Source: Cryptomeria japonica (Eukaryota; Streptophyta; Pinopsida; Cupressales; Cupressaceae). Taken from it: a stretch of 64,000 nucleotides of DNA. Shown piece by piece: positions 52,808 through 64,000 of the stretch. Under the pieces are notes generated by a model. That model ran no database searches. It was given only the letters and a program-made list of their open reading frames with translations, and was not told the DNA's origin. The stretch covers positions 560,269,945 to 560,333,944 of the forward strand of contig NC_081413.1 in NCBI RefSeq assembly GCF_030272615.1. The letters are read 5' to 3'. Numbering within the stretch: the stretch's first letter is position 1; each line of letters begins with the position of its first letter. The translations under genes and the position numbers were made by a program.

Positions 52808-54487
52808 ATTGCCTCTGTCCCTCCTGGCAAGTGTGAATGGCGGTGCTCTTAAATTTAAGGGCTTTCTAGGATTAATTTCAGCTCTCAGAAAATACTCGTC
52901 TCAATGCTTAACTGTTTAGATATATGGTATTGGAGCTCTAGAGATGTGTCGATCCAATCGAGCCTCTGTCCAGGGTATGAAGGAACGAACGAAAGATTTG
53001 AATAATGTTTAAAGATAAAACAATATATGGGCTTAAAGTATGGCATGTTTCTATGTGGCTGTTTAAACAATATATGGGCTTAAGGCTGTTTAGCTTATTT
53101 TTGCTCTTATCTGATGTTCAATTTTTTTAGGAAATATTTTTGGAGCTGGTGGTCCATGATTATTTATTTTTTTGCTAATTTTTAATAGAATCTTAAAATT
53201 GGTATTAATAATATTAGTAATAATTTGTACACAATAAAAAATAGAAATAAAATGTTAGAAAAAAAGAGGGAAACAAATTTATGAAGCTACGTGACATTTT
53301 TAACACTCCAACTGTAGCAGCATGGGAACATGAGGTAACATGAGGTAATTGGTCATGACAATGCTACCTTTTTTTTATATGTCATTTTATTGATGTTTAA
53401 ATGTTTTAGAGGTGCAACAAATAAGGACTTGGATCTCAATTGAATTCTCAATAATTTTGGTGAAATGGATAGGGTTACAATTGTGAATTTTAATGAAACG
53501 ATAATTAAGAAGTTCACTAATAATTTCACATGTATTAATAGTCATCCACTTTATCTTTTGTAGTTAGAATAATTCACATTTTAATAGGAGGAGTTGTGCA
53601 AGTGTTTGGGTATGTAGTGTGCAAGACGGTCTTGATAGTTGTGCATAAGTATTAGTCATTTTGAGGTGGTTGTAGTGTAGGTTATTGGGGCATCTTTAAG
53701 TAGGTACCAAGTGACACTTTGAAATGACCACTTTTTAACGGATCTCACATTGTGTGTTGTTACTACCTAGAAGCTAGAACAATAGCTATGGGTAGTTAAG
53801 TCGTATACAAAGACCAAAAAAAGTTGTCAAAATTCAATGTATCATAGAAGATATGTGGGTGTACAAAGTTAACTATAACGACTACTAGTGTTTTCCCCTA
53901 CCCTTTAATACAACTCTCAACATAAGAAGTATTAAGAACAATCATACTCAAATATTTGAATTTAACGTAAAACCTTATAAGAAACATATATAAGACTATT
54001 AAATGTATTAGACACATACAATCTTAAAAACTATTTATTTAGTTTCCAGTCTTTCTACTTTTAAAATAAATATTTACAATAAAGATAAAATTTATATTTT
54101 TTGATTAATTATATGTTTGCGATTGAAAAGAAAAAATAATGTAGATTTGACATAAACCCTTTCATTAAAAAAAGCTATACACGAGACTCACTAGAAGTGC
54201 ATCACACTTAGAATTCTAGAGACTACCTATTTAATTATTTTCTAGTATTTTTTATATTTTCAAATAAACTTTCATATTATTTTATTTGATTTATATATAT
54301 TTCAATATTATTGTAAAGATGTCATGTTCTCTTTTTCTTATCATTGATTCGTTGTTATTAATTAAAAAGTGTGTTGATTGTAAACATGTAATTTTCACAA
54401 TCCATTATATTATTGATAACATTTGGTTTTGATTGTGGAAGGAAAAACTTACACAGTCAAAACTAAAGGCTATCAATAAAAATTAAC

Positions 54488-54560
<73 letters not shown>

Positions 54561-55308
54561 AATTGAGGTGTCAAAACTAGGGCTATGAGTCCCAAATAAG
54601 AAAGGTATAACTACAAGTGCCAATCACTATTTTGGGCACTTGAATTCTCATTTCTCTAACTTCTAATTTGAGTTTCGATTTAGGTGTACATTTAGGAAAG
54701 AAAGCCCTTTTTTGTAAACCATTGAGGCTAGGAAGAAAATCCTACCTCATTTGGTAAATTTCTACAAAGAGATTCAAGAGTGTTGATTAAGATCTTTGTT
54801 CCAATTCCAAGTTAAGTTGATTCTAGGTTTGCACAACAAATTTGGGAGGATAAATCATTGACTTTTAGAGTGTCATTGATTTTTAAATTGTTGAAAGAAG
54901 CTTGATGTTGTTTTGGGAGCCACACCAATCCTTCTCTTGATCGTCACTATAAAGAAGACTATAAATACTCACCAAGGAGTCTATCCTAAGTATAATCACT
55001 AGGATTACACAATCTATACCATTTTGGAGAACCCTTGTGATCCTAGTCATTCTAAATCTTATCATCTATAATCTATGGAGTGCCAAGGGAGTTAGGAGCA
55101 TTTAATCAATGAAGAGAAGGTGGATTTTAACACACATAGTGATATATTTATACCTCTAAATCCACCATATTATAAATTTGTATGTTGTAAGGGAGATATT
55201 TTGCTCATCCATCAAGGAGTGATTTATAACTATGGTTACCTATAAGGTGTTCATACATAAGAGGGTTACATGTTGTATTTATAGTTGAGTTTCACCTAAG
55301 GAAGTGAT
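52808..55308. other. Presumed 5' flank of the COR413-like gene and AT-rich intergenic DNA
   Basis: No gene supported. A TATA-like ATATATC lies on the minus strand near 52920, about 110 bp upstream of the ATG; this is weak. Exon 1 has a good donor, so the promoter should lie just to the right. Confidence 0.4.
54488..54558. repeat. Palindromic AAT/ATT microsatellite
   Basis: (AAT)n runs straight into (ATT)n with the dyad centre near 54519/54520, giving two arms of about 30 bp with no spacer. Confidence 0.95.
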
Positions 55309-55560
55309 TTATCTTTGTATGTTAGATTTCCTTTGCATATCTTCATATTGAAGTGAAGAAACAACATCCTCCATCTTGAAAGTGTTTGTTGTGCTTCCAA
55401 TGACCATCACAAGGTGATCCCACGAGTCCAACAAAGAACATAACAAAAACATGTATTTGTCTTGATCATCAATCTTAACACTAACAAAATTCAGTTGAGT
55501 GTTTTCCATATTAATGCATTCATGTGATCAATAATGGATCATCCTTCCTTCATTCTCAAA
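55309..55560 (-). pseudogene. Copia gag fragment
   Basis: The minus strand reads VKIDDQDKYMFLLCSLLDSW and FKMEDVVSSLQYEDMQRKSN, the C-terminal part of the copia gag core (LL.SLP.SW pattern). No zinc knuckle or flanking domains follow. Confidence 0.72.
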
Positions 55561-57182
55561 GAATACAACTTCTTTCTCAATGTGATGCATAAAAATGGAA
55601 ACAAGTAGCTAAGACCTAATCCCAAGTTCTCATGTACACACATTGGAATACGAAAGAGCCTTGGGAGATATCTCACTTTGACTACTTCTTGTAGAGGATA
55701 AAGAGTCAAGGAATATCTCTTAGGGTTTCCATTCCTTTGTTGTAATGAAAAGTAGATATGCAAAATATGATGCCACAATCAACTATGCTAGGAGATGAGA
55801 AATGAAGCACACATAAACTGAAAATGCGGATTATGTCCAAACTGTAATTGAGACACAAAAAGTAGAACTGAGAAATGGATTCAAAGGTGCATCTACTGCT
55901 AAAAATTAGGACAAAATGGGCATGACCAGGGTGCCATGCCCTGGTCCCTATCTAAAGAGGAAGTTGGAACTCTAGATCTAGGTTCTTGAAGGCCTGAAAT
56001 GCAGAACTACAATAGAAAAATGCAAAACTCTATTGACCAAGGTACCACGCCCTAGTCCTTGTAAACCGAGACCAAATTTCGAGGTTGGGTTTGTGTCTGT
56101 GTCTTTTGTCAATTTTGAAAGTCGTGTGTACGCTAGATTCTTGTACCTACACCTACAACTTGAAAAAGAGTGTCTAGGTGGCTATATAGGGTTTTGCCTT
56201 AGTCAAACCCCTTGTTTTGGTGGTTTCCACCTCCACAAATAGCCAATAATGTACTAAAAATGTGTGTGTGCAAGAATTTTATGTGCATGCAAGATCCTAA
56301 ATGAACAAGAAAGTAGATCTAGAGTTCTACCCTATGCTTTTGAGAGAAAACCCTAAATGATAATTGTAAATATAAATGTAAATGCTTCAAATAACAAATG
56401 CAATAATGGATCTAAAGCATGAATGTAAATCTAGAAATGAATGTTATGAAGCTCATACAAAGACATGAAAATAACATGAAACCATACCAAATCCTAAGGG
56501 AAAGGTACAAACCAATCAACAGTTGATGATCTCCTATTATTCTTCAATGTCTTCAAAGCTCCTAATTGATGTTAAAAATTATTGGTGAAGGCTTGATAAA
56601 TACTAGATGAATTCTTGATTTGTCGATTGTAGGCTCCAGATAACCTGCACTTTCACTTCATAAGAGGCTCCTTCAATCACTAGAGAATTAGATCCTTCAA
56701 AAGAGGAAAGGGAAGACAATATGTAGGAAACCCTAACTTTGTTTTTGACTTTAGGCCAACCTAGAATCAATAGTTTTTCACAAATATCTAGATTTAAACA
56801 TTAAAATACCGCCAAAACATGCTCCCAAAATTTGAGGAGAAAAAGTTAGGACCAGGTAGCTAGCTACTTGATCCAAACACCTTGTTCGACCAACTTTTTG
56901 CCAAATTTTCAAGGAAGCAATATTTTTTAATTCTAAAGCAAATTCCAGAAGGATATAAAAATTTGTAATGCCTAGATATGCAAAATCAGGCCTTGAGATC
57001 GATATTTGATTGTGGAGAGGTTGCAAGAAGTGGGAAGGATTCTGGAGGACTCCCAAGCCCTTCGGGGAGTCTCCTGCAGTAAATGATTACATTCCACCCA
57101 TGGATAATAAGGATTGGGATAAAAATCCCCCTAACATTCTCCAAAACGACAATGTTTGAGGGTCTCCAAACCAAAACTAGGG
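55561..57182. other. Repeat-like DNA without recognised genes
   Basis: Contains two similar inverted repeats: 55925-55945 (ACCAGGG and CCCTGGT around a 7 nt loop) and 56036-56056 (a diverged copy). It may be an old LTR; boundaries not found. Confidence 0.4.
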
Positions 57183-58590
57183 TTCAGGTATCGGGTCGAC
57201 AAAATCGTTCAAGCAGGCATTGGAAGGTGAACGGTCTGTGGTGCTAAGCGAAGCTAAATTCATTGCAGAACCAAGAAATCATGATGCAACTGATACCCTC
57301 AACGAAAAAGGTGAGGTTTCTTCCTCCGCCAATAATATTGTCATTAGTCTGAACGAAGCCATGAATGTTGTGATTTCTAGGGAGAAAATTAGGCTTTAAG
57401 ATAGTGTCAGCTTCCTAGTTGCCCTAGATGTGGATAGGGTGCCATCTAGGCAATTTTTGAATAAATGGTTGCAAGACGTCTAGTTTAATAAACTAGGGCT
57501 TCATTACTCGTACTACAGAATGATACAAAACGGTCTATTTTTGTTATTTTTCAATGATTCAGGTAGCCAAAAGAAAGCTATCGAAAAGCAGTTTGGGTAT
57601 ATTTATAATTCATGTTTTAGAGCAATCAAATGGGATCCAGATTGCTATCATGAGGGAATCTTGGCTTTGTCTAATCCTTGATGGGTAACCATATAAAATG
57701 TTCCCCCGATTCTTGGTCCTGTATACACAAAATTGTGGAACCTCTAGACAAAATTATAAAAATGGACTCTTCTCCTACTTTATTGTTGCACCTTGATGCT
57801 AGGGTTTTGATTGCCTTCCATCCAAGTGAGGAATTTCCATCTAAAATTATTATAAATCTAGGGGATGTGTCTTTCTCATGTTCTATTGAATATCTTGGGG
57901 GTTTGAATGCTTGTCATGTATGTAAGAGGAGTGGTCATTTCAACAAATCCTACCCTTTGATTCTCACCCGTCGCTTGAACCCTGCTTATCCCATTCCACA
58001 ACCACCTTAGAATAATCCTAGTCCTTCCCATGAGGAGGGGGCTAGCCATATCCCTGCTTCTCAACGTCATGCTTCTCCCTCTCCTTCCACCCCTTCCATA
58101 GCAGAGAGCATCTTGAAATAACCTCAGGTCCTAAAACATGCTAGGGTTGCTTCTGAACCACCTAGATCTTCACTTCATGATAATTCAAATTTACAGAATG
58201 ATAATCAGGGCCCTAGGACCCAAAATGCACAACAAATTGTTCTTGATAAACTCAAGAGAGTTGCAAAAGCTAGAAAGCAACTTGAAATTGCCATTAATAC
58301 CCAAAAAGGGAATTCTGATTTTGAAGCACCCCTATTCTCTGTTGAGGATAGTGGTAAGGGTAATAGGGTTGGCACCCCTATTGTTGATTGTGACATTGTG
58401 GGGCCTGTGGATGACACTGTACCTCCCATATAGTGTACCAGGAACTATGGATGAAGACCCTAAATGGTATATAGAAGTGAATAGTAGCTCTTCAATCAAG
58501 GAGGTTCAGAATACTCCTCCAGAGGGCCAATTAAAAAGCATTAAGTTTATCCTTGAAACATATGATGAATTAGAGGGTCCTTAACTAGGC
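57183..58590 (+). pseudogene. LINE ORF1 (DUF4283-like, zinc knuckle)
   Basis: An RNA-binding ORF1 protein. The frame from 57183 reads LDVDRVPSRQFLNKWLQDV and FRAIKWDPDCYHE, like plant LINE DUF4283. A frameshift near 57675 leads to LDARVLIAF and CHVCKRSGHFNKS (57909-57953), where the last zinc ligand Cys is Ser. A Ser/Pro-rich, frame-broken tail follows. Confidence 0.75.
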
Positions 58591-59043
58591 ATGGACACTC
58601 CAAGTCTCCCCCTAGTGCCCCAATTAAGGACTTGGTTGCCCCCTATTGTCCTTACCCCTATTCTGAACGTTGACTTTGACCTCTTGTTGAGTAATGACGA
58701 TATCAAGATGGATCTTCCTGGAAGCGATTCACAAAACATCTGTAAGGAGCTTGTCCCTTATGACTAGTTAGGAAAATTTGTACCTGGCATAGGGGATCAA
58801 CAAGATGGTTTCACTAAGGTTAAATAAAAAAAATCAAGAAAAAAGAGAACCCCCAAAAGTACCAAAGAGCCATGTATTAGGAGGGAATCACTCGGGGCTG
58901 AACAGATTTCTAAAAGTAGAAAGAAAAGGGGCAGGCCTAACTCCTCTGTGGCCTTTGATTCAAACAATTTAAATAATAAGGAGGATTGGCCCAAATGTTT
59001 TGTTAGCTTTAAAAGCCCCATGGACATATCTAACTGACTATGA

Positions 59044-59560
59044 AAATGATTTAGAACACTGTTTCATGGAATATTAGGGGACTTGAGTCTCCTGATAGAA
59101 AATGCATAGTCAAGAGGTTCCTCCATATGCATAAAAACATTGTCAGTCTTATGCTCTAGGAATTAAAGGATATTGGATTCACTCTTGAGATAAGCATACA
59201 ATGCATTTGGAGGGATGCAAGATATTTTCACACTAATCACCCGAAGGGAAGAGGGGGAGCTACCATCCTCCTTAGACATAAATGGGCCAATAATGTGGTT
59301 AGATGGGGGCAATCACCATGCACAAGGGCAATATGGGTTATGCTTAAAGTGGATGTTAGGACATTTGGTATATTCTCCCTATATGCCTCAAATGATTATA
59401 GAGAACATAGTGAGATTTGGAATTGAATTTCTCAACTGGAGAATGTACCTTGGATAATTGGTGGCGATTTTAATATGGTTGAATGTGCACATGACAAGGT
59501 GGATCTGTACTTTATCTGACCATCACCCAATTCAAATGTCCATTGGTTTCTCTGAATAGA
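59044..59560 (+). pseudogene. LINE ORF2 endonuclease domain
   Basis: The sequence reads TVSWNIRGLESPDRK (the SWN.RG start of AP-endonucleases), then WIIGGDFNMVE and LSDHHPI motifs across frame changes. These are the catalytic landmarks of L1 endonucleases. The first-strand Glu motif is disturbed by a stop near 59157 (ELK follows). Confidence 0.8.
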
Positions 59561-61510
59561 TTCCTTCCTAGACTATTGGGTTTGAATCCTTTTTGCTCAA
59601 TGCCAATCTCCTAGAGGATGAGGATGTAAGGTATGCCAAGTGTATATTATTAGAATGTTTAATGGGGAAATATGTCTCTTGTTTCCAACATTGACAAGTG
59701 GAACCAAAACATCAAGAGCTGGAAAAGCTTATGTCAAACCGTTGGGAAGAAAAGGGCTAAGGATGCTAGAATGTTAAGAGTTGTATTGGCAAGAGTGCCT
59801 TTGTAGGGCTGAAAAAAATCTGCAGAGTGACCCAGAAAATGAACAGTTTACTCAAGATCTTATTAAAACAAAGGCAGTTTTGAGAAATTTGCAAAATTAT
59901 AAAGTAAAAGGGTGGAAAACTAGAGCAAAGCTCAATTGGTTGGAAGTTGGTGATAAGGGTTCCAAATTCTTTTTTCAATTTCTTAAGATGAAAGAGGCCA
60001 AAGAAAGAATCCCAAGCATTTGGGAAGGTAGCTCCAATATCTCGGATCCAAAGGAAATATTGAATTGCTTTGCCAAGTTATACAAGGACCTTTTCACTTT
60101 TGAAGACCGAGGTAGTGACTAGCAGAAGGCCAAAGATCTCATCATAAATTTGATCCCTAAGAAACTTAATCAGGAGGATGTTGACTATTGTGCTACGCCT
60201 ATCACAAGAGATGAAATTAAGAATGCTATTCTTTCCTTGAGCAATGATAAGTCCCCGGGACTTGATGGGTTCCCAATTGAGTTCTAGAAGATGAATATTG
60301 ATTCCAGGTCTCAAATGAATTAACCAAATTGTATGAGGAGGATATCTATAAGGGTACATTGGGGAAATAAATTAACCAAGGCCTAATAAATCTTATCCCA
60401 AAAGATGGAGATAGGACACTAATTAAGAACAAATATCTATCACTTTACTGAATGTCTCCTATAAAATTCTTGCAAAGGAAATGCCAATTAGAATGGAAAA
60501 GATACTTCCCAAGATAATAAGCCCCACCCAAAAGGGGTTTGTAAGGGGAAGATATATCCTAGAAAATATCATTACATGTTGGAAATCAATGAATTGGGAA
60601 AACATCACTGGACAAAATGGTGTAATTTTGCTAATAGACTTTGAAAAGGACCATGACATAATTGAATGGAGATTTATTATTCAGATGCTTGAGAGTTTTG
60701 GCTTCCCTGACACATATTGTAGAATGGTTCAGACTTTTCTTGTTGATGCTAATGCCACTGTGGAAGTGAATGGGTTAAGGTCTGACAACTTTGGGCTCTC
60801 TAGATCTATCAGGTAGGGCTTCCCATTGGTCCCTTCTCTCTTTACTCTTGCTGCAGATGCTTTACATTATATTCTAAAGGCTAATGAACTCTCCCCTAGA
60901 GTCAAAGGTATTACTCTCCCTAATAAGGAGGAAGTTGCTAATATCCAGTTTGTAGATGATACAATAGTATTGTTGGTGCTAGAAAAGGATAGCCTTGTGG
61001 TTATACTTGAGAATATTGAAATATTTTGTAAAGCATCTAGGAGTAAGATTTCTTTACATAAGTCCATCATGGTGGGTTGGGACCACTCTCCCCCAAGTTG
61101 GTTCTCCAAATTTGACCTCATGTGGGGAGGTCCTAATCAGATTGTGAGATATCTAGGTATCCTATTATGTGTCTCGCCAAACTTGAAGGAAATGTGGGAG
61201 TGGGTGAAGAATACAATAGAAAAAAAACTTGCCAAGTTGAACAGGAACTTCCTATCATTAGCTGGGAGATTTCAAGTCTATCAAAAGGTTCTATCTTCTT
61301 ATAGCATCTACTACTCATATGCCTGGTTGTTTAATAATTATCAATTCAATCATATTCAGAAACAAGTCAGGGGTTTCCTATGTTCGGATGGAAAAGGTAC
61401 CAAAAAACAACATGCAGTCAAGTGGGATTGGTGTATAATGAGGAAAGAGAGGGGTGGCATGGGGCTAAAAGATCTTAAGATTCAAGGTGTTGCTCTTGCC
61501 GTGAAATAGA
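59561..61510 (+). pseudogene. LINE ORF2 reverse transcriptase domain
   Basis: It reads AKLNWLEVGDKGSKFFF, SPGLDGFPIEF, QKGFVRGRYILENI, LLIDFEKDHD (D of motif A) and FVDD (60949-60960, motif C, usually FADD). Frame breaks fall near 60120, 60290-60480 and 60817. The domain order is normal for L1-type plant LINEs, and activity is excluded. Confidence 0.87.
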
Positions 61511-62153
61511 TTTTTAAAGCCATTGAAGGTGAGGAGCCATGGAAAGTTTTAATTAGAGCTAATATAATGAACATTGTGCCCTAAAAAGCTAGAAAATGGA
61601 AAGGCCTCCCCTTTAGTGACTTAATTGCTGGTCAATTTGAGGTCTCTTCCTCTGGTTTAAAGGTATTTAAATCACTATGGAAAGCATGGGAAAGTGTAAA
61701 GCAATTTATTGGGAATAATAAGTTTGCTCTAGCCAATGGTTGCATTCATGGTGACATGTCACTGTGGTGGAATATCAAACATAAGGGTAAACCCCTTGCA
61801 ATAGTTCAAGGATGCTCTGCCCTAAAGTGGTTTGATAAAGGTATCAAGAAATTTGAAGACATTATGCAAAATGGTCAGCTCCTATCTTGGGATGATATTG
61901 CAAACAAGTTTGGTGTACCTCTAACACAGTTCAGAACATATACAGTTTTGAAGGATGCTCTTTGCTCCCTCCTTGCCTTGGGCCCTATATCATGTATTAA
62001 ACCCTCTATTGTCTCCTTCTGTTGGATAGACAATACTCTGCTCCCACTCATTAAGGCCAAAACTATTTATAACTTCCTTGTGGATAATTTTGCTATTGTT
62101 GACTATATTAACTATAAATGGAACCTCAACTTTGATGGGTCATATTAGAATAA

Positions 62154-62530
62154 GGCCTGGGGTAGAATTTGGGAAGGTCCATGTGAACCTAAAAAAAAGT
62201 GTTTTCTTTGGAGACTTATCTTGCATAAGCTGCCTCTAAAAGATAGGGATGGTACTCATTTTGTTTGCAAACTATGTCACCTTCCTGAAATAGTTCAACA
62301 TGTCTTCTATGACTGTCTTTTTGCTAAAGAGGTGTGGAACTATGTTGGCATCACTTTCAGAGATCATTATTTATCTTATGTTGATGTTATCCTAGGTCAC
62401 ATAAAGGGCATCAGGAAGATTGCTAACTAGTTTTGGTCTTGTTTATCTCTAGAGATTTTATGGTTAATATGGAAGTTTTGGAATAATTTGATATTTTTAA
62501 TGGTAAGACTAGAAACCTTACCGAGTCTCC
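62154..62530 (+). pseudogene. LINE ORF2 zf-RVT domain
   Basis: WGRIWEGPCEPKKKCFLWRL is followed by CKLCHLPEIVQHVFYDC, the C-x2-C...H-x4-C pattern of the zf-RVT domain, and KEVWNYVG. Between 61510 and 62150 an open stretch (MSLWWNIKHKGKPL and following) is the usual linker of plant LINEs. Confidence 0.85.
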
Positions 62531-63125
62531 GAGGAGACTCATTTTGGAGCTTCTTGCATTGTAAGTCATTGTAGTCATCAAACTAGAGGATGACAAATTT
62601 TCTCGATGGATAGAGGAGGGTTCAACAACTGTTTATATCAGGGGGGGCCCCTCGTGAATACACTTGGGAGGGAGGGGACAAAGACAACTCTCCTTTTGAG
62701 CAGGATCTATACAATTTTGTACATGAACTAGAAGAGAGGTAGATAAGGATGGATGTGATATGTAGGGAGGAAGTACAAATTTGGGCACAGGTTACCCACC
62801 CATATAAAGACCAGATTGTAGAAGAAGTGATTAAAGTCTGGACTGATGACACTCTCAGGTGGATTTCTTGGATCCCCCCAATAGGAGATAATAAAGATCA
62901 TGAGAAAGAGATTATCTTCAGTTGAATATGTTGTTTTGCAGTTGGTTTTTTTTGTACAATCTATGTTTTCTACAATATAATTTTTGTGCATAGTTGATCC
63001 ATATATACACTTCGTTCTGAACTTTTGTTATACCGGATAAGTTGTAATGCTATCATCGAGCAATTGATGGGCTGAACTATTGTGGCTGATGTAATTCTTT
63101 TTCTACTTTATATCTAATACCAAAA

Positions 63126-63454
63126 TTGGGCCTTGAAGGTCGGAATAGGACATAATTAAGGTATTTGATGAATTAATTAATTGAAATAATAAAATAGAAA
63201 GGGGTACGATTAATGTAAAGGAATCAATTTTATGATGTGTAGAGTGATGAAAGAAGACTTTAGATTTAATTAAATTAATTAATTAAATGCTTCAAGAGAA
63301 TTTTAAATGCAAGATGTAAACACACTAAGGTGGGTGCTAAACTAAGTGTGGAATTGTACCATCCAATTAAGGGTGTACAATTTACAACGCTACACTCAAT
63401 AATAACTTATTCATCAAGGATTTACCCTAATAAATATCATCAAGTTTCTACCAT
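63126..63454. other. AT-rich spacer, nothing recognised
   Basis: Several AATTAATTAATT runs near 63170 and 63275; no coding or repeat boundary seen. Confidence 0.4.
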
Positions 63455-63858
63455 TGTTAGGGTTTCAAGCAGATCCGAAGAAAATATGAACTAACAATTA
63501 TATGCAGATTTAAATACAAAAGATAAAGAAATAAAACAGGACACAGATAACACAGAGATTTAACGTGGTTCACCCAGAATGGGTTACGTCCACCATACAC
63601 AACTGTCCAATCTTTCTTATTATCCAGCAAAAACAGTACATCAACCTTACAATGCCTTAAGCATCCCAGCCACTTATAACATGCGTTTTTAGGGCAACAA
63701 ACAAAGTCGACCTTTTTAGGGTTTTATTACAATGTCAGTTTTCATCAATGAAAAACGGCAAAAAATTTTTTTCGCCCGGGGCCCAGCTCGGCCCCGGACC
63801 CCAACGAGGATACATGCTGAGTGTACAGCACTTTGCTGATCAGTGCCACATTTCAACA
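63455..63858 (-). repeat. 3' LTR of a minus-strand copia element
   Basis: Plus-strand ends TGTTAGGG and TTTCAACA. A TTTAACGTGGTTCACC block inside (63559-63574) is common in plant copia LTRs. The purine tract follows on the right, so the element's interior lies beyond the right edge. Outer flank ACCAT (63450-63454) is the predicted target-site duplication. Confidence 0.65.
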
Positions 63859-64000
63859 ATCTCCCACTTGGAGACTGATCAGGCTCCACACCAAACAATC
63901 TCCCACTTGGAGACTGATACTACACGACACCACTATACATGCAACATCCACTAGATAAAACACTAGGACTTGACTGGTATAAATTCCACAATTATCAATC
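63859..64000 (-). mobile_element. Internal 3' end of the copia element with duplicated polypurine tract
   Basis: On the minus strand AAGTGGGAGAT precedes the LTR, the usual copia polypurine tract. The segment AACAATCTCCCACTTGGAGA occurs twice (63855-63874 and 63895-63914), so the tract is duplicated. Confidence 0.7.

Larger units (their letters stand above)
57183..63125 (+). mobile_element. Degenerate L1-type LINE
   Basis: In order on the plus strand: ORF1 with a DUF4283-like region and zinc knuckle, AP-endonuclease, reverse transcriptase, and zf-RVT domain. All are broken by stops and frame changes. The 3' region ends near 63125 (TGATGTAATTCTTTTTCTAC, typical of LINE tails) without a clear poly-A. 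The 5' end is approximate and no target-site duplication was found. Confidence 0.85.

Overview
The window is nuclear DNA of a seed plant, most likely a gymnosperm. It is AT-rich and made almost entirely of nested, decayed LTR retrotransposons and LINE sequence. I could support only one host gene, and it has a 29 kb intron filled with transposons. No prokaryotic or organellar features were seen. Species cannot be named from the sequence.

Left block (1-15166): a Ty3/gypsy element of Tat-like type (LTR-gag-pol-LTR, plus strand) ends at 9936. It sits inside the gag of a minus-strand Ty1/copia element (Copia-1, 9937-12343). Copia-1 in turn sits inside a second minus-strand copia element (Copia-2, 12344-15166). 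All three continue off the left edge. Next come a decayed ORF riddled with TAG stops (15178-15807), a 750 bp CA/TA microsatellite, gypsy scraps, and unrecognised AT-rich DNA to 21 kb.

Middle block (21043-52807): a minus-strand COR413-family membrane protein gene. It has four exons with matching phases and splice signals and encodes 194 aa. Intron 1 (23641-52694) holds: a 334 bp miniature LTR retrotransposon whose LTRs each carry a tRNA-like module; an LTR element that captured part of an HPPD gene (25659-29921); a 3.6 kb plus-strand solo LTR (31833-35415); remnants of two gypsy elements; and a very young 11,885 bp element (38271-50155, 5 bp TSD GGTAG). That element has 4,385 bp LTRs, and its short internal region encodes a 592 aa protein without gag or pol motifs. 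Its LTRs contain an array of about 167 bp spaced units, each with a 33 nt hairpin.

Right block (52808-64000): AT-rich sequence, a copia gag scrap, a degenerate L1-type LINE (57183 to about 63125: ORF1 zinc knuckle, endonuclease, reverse transcriptase, zf-RVT), and the 3' LTR of a minus-strand copia element that runs off the right edge.

Best candidates for undescribed biology: the giant-LTR family with its hairpin array and orphan protein, the tRNA-in-LTR miniature retrotransposon, the HPPD-capturing element, and the Tat element with RNase H moved upstream of the reverse transcriptase.
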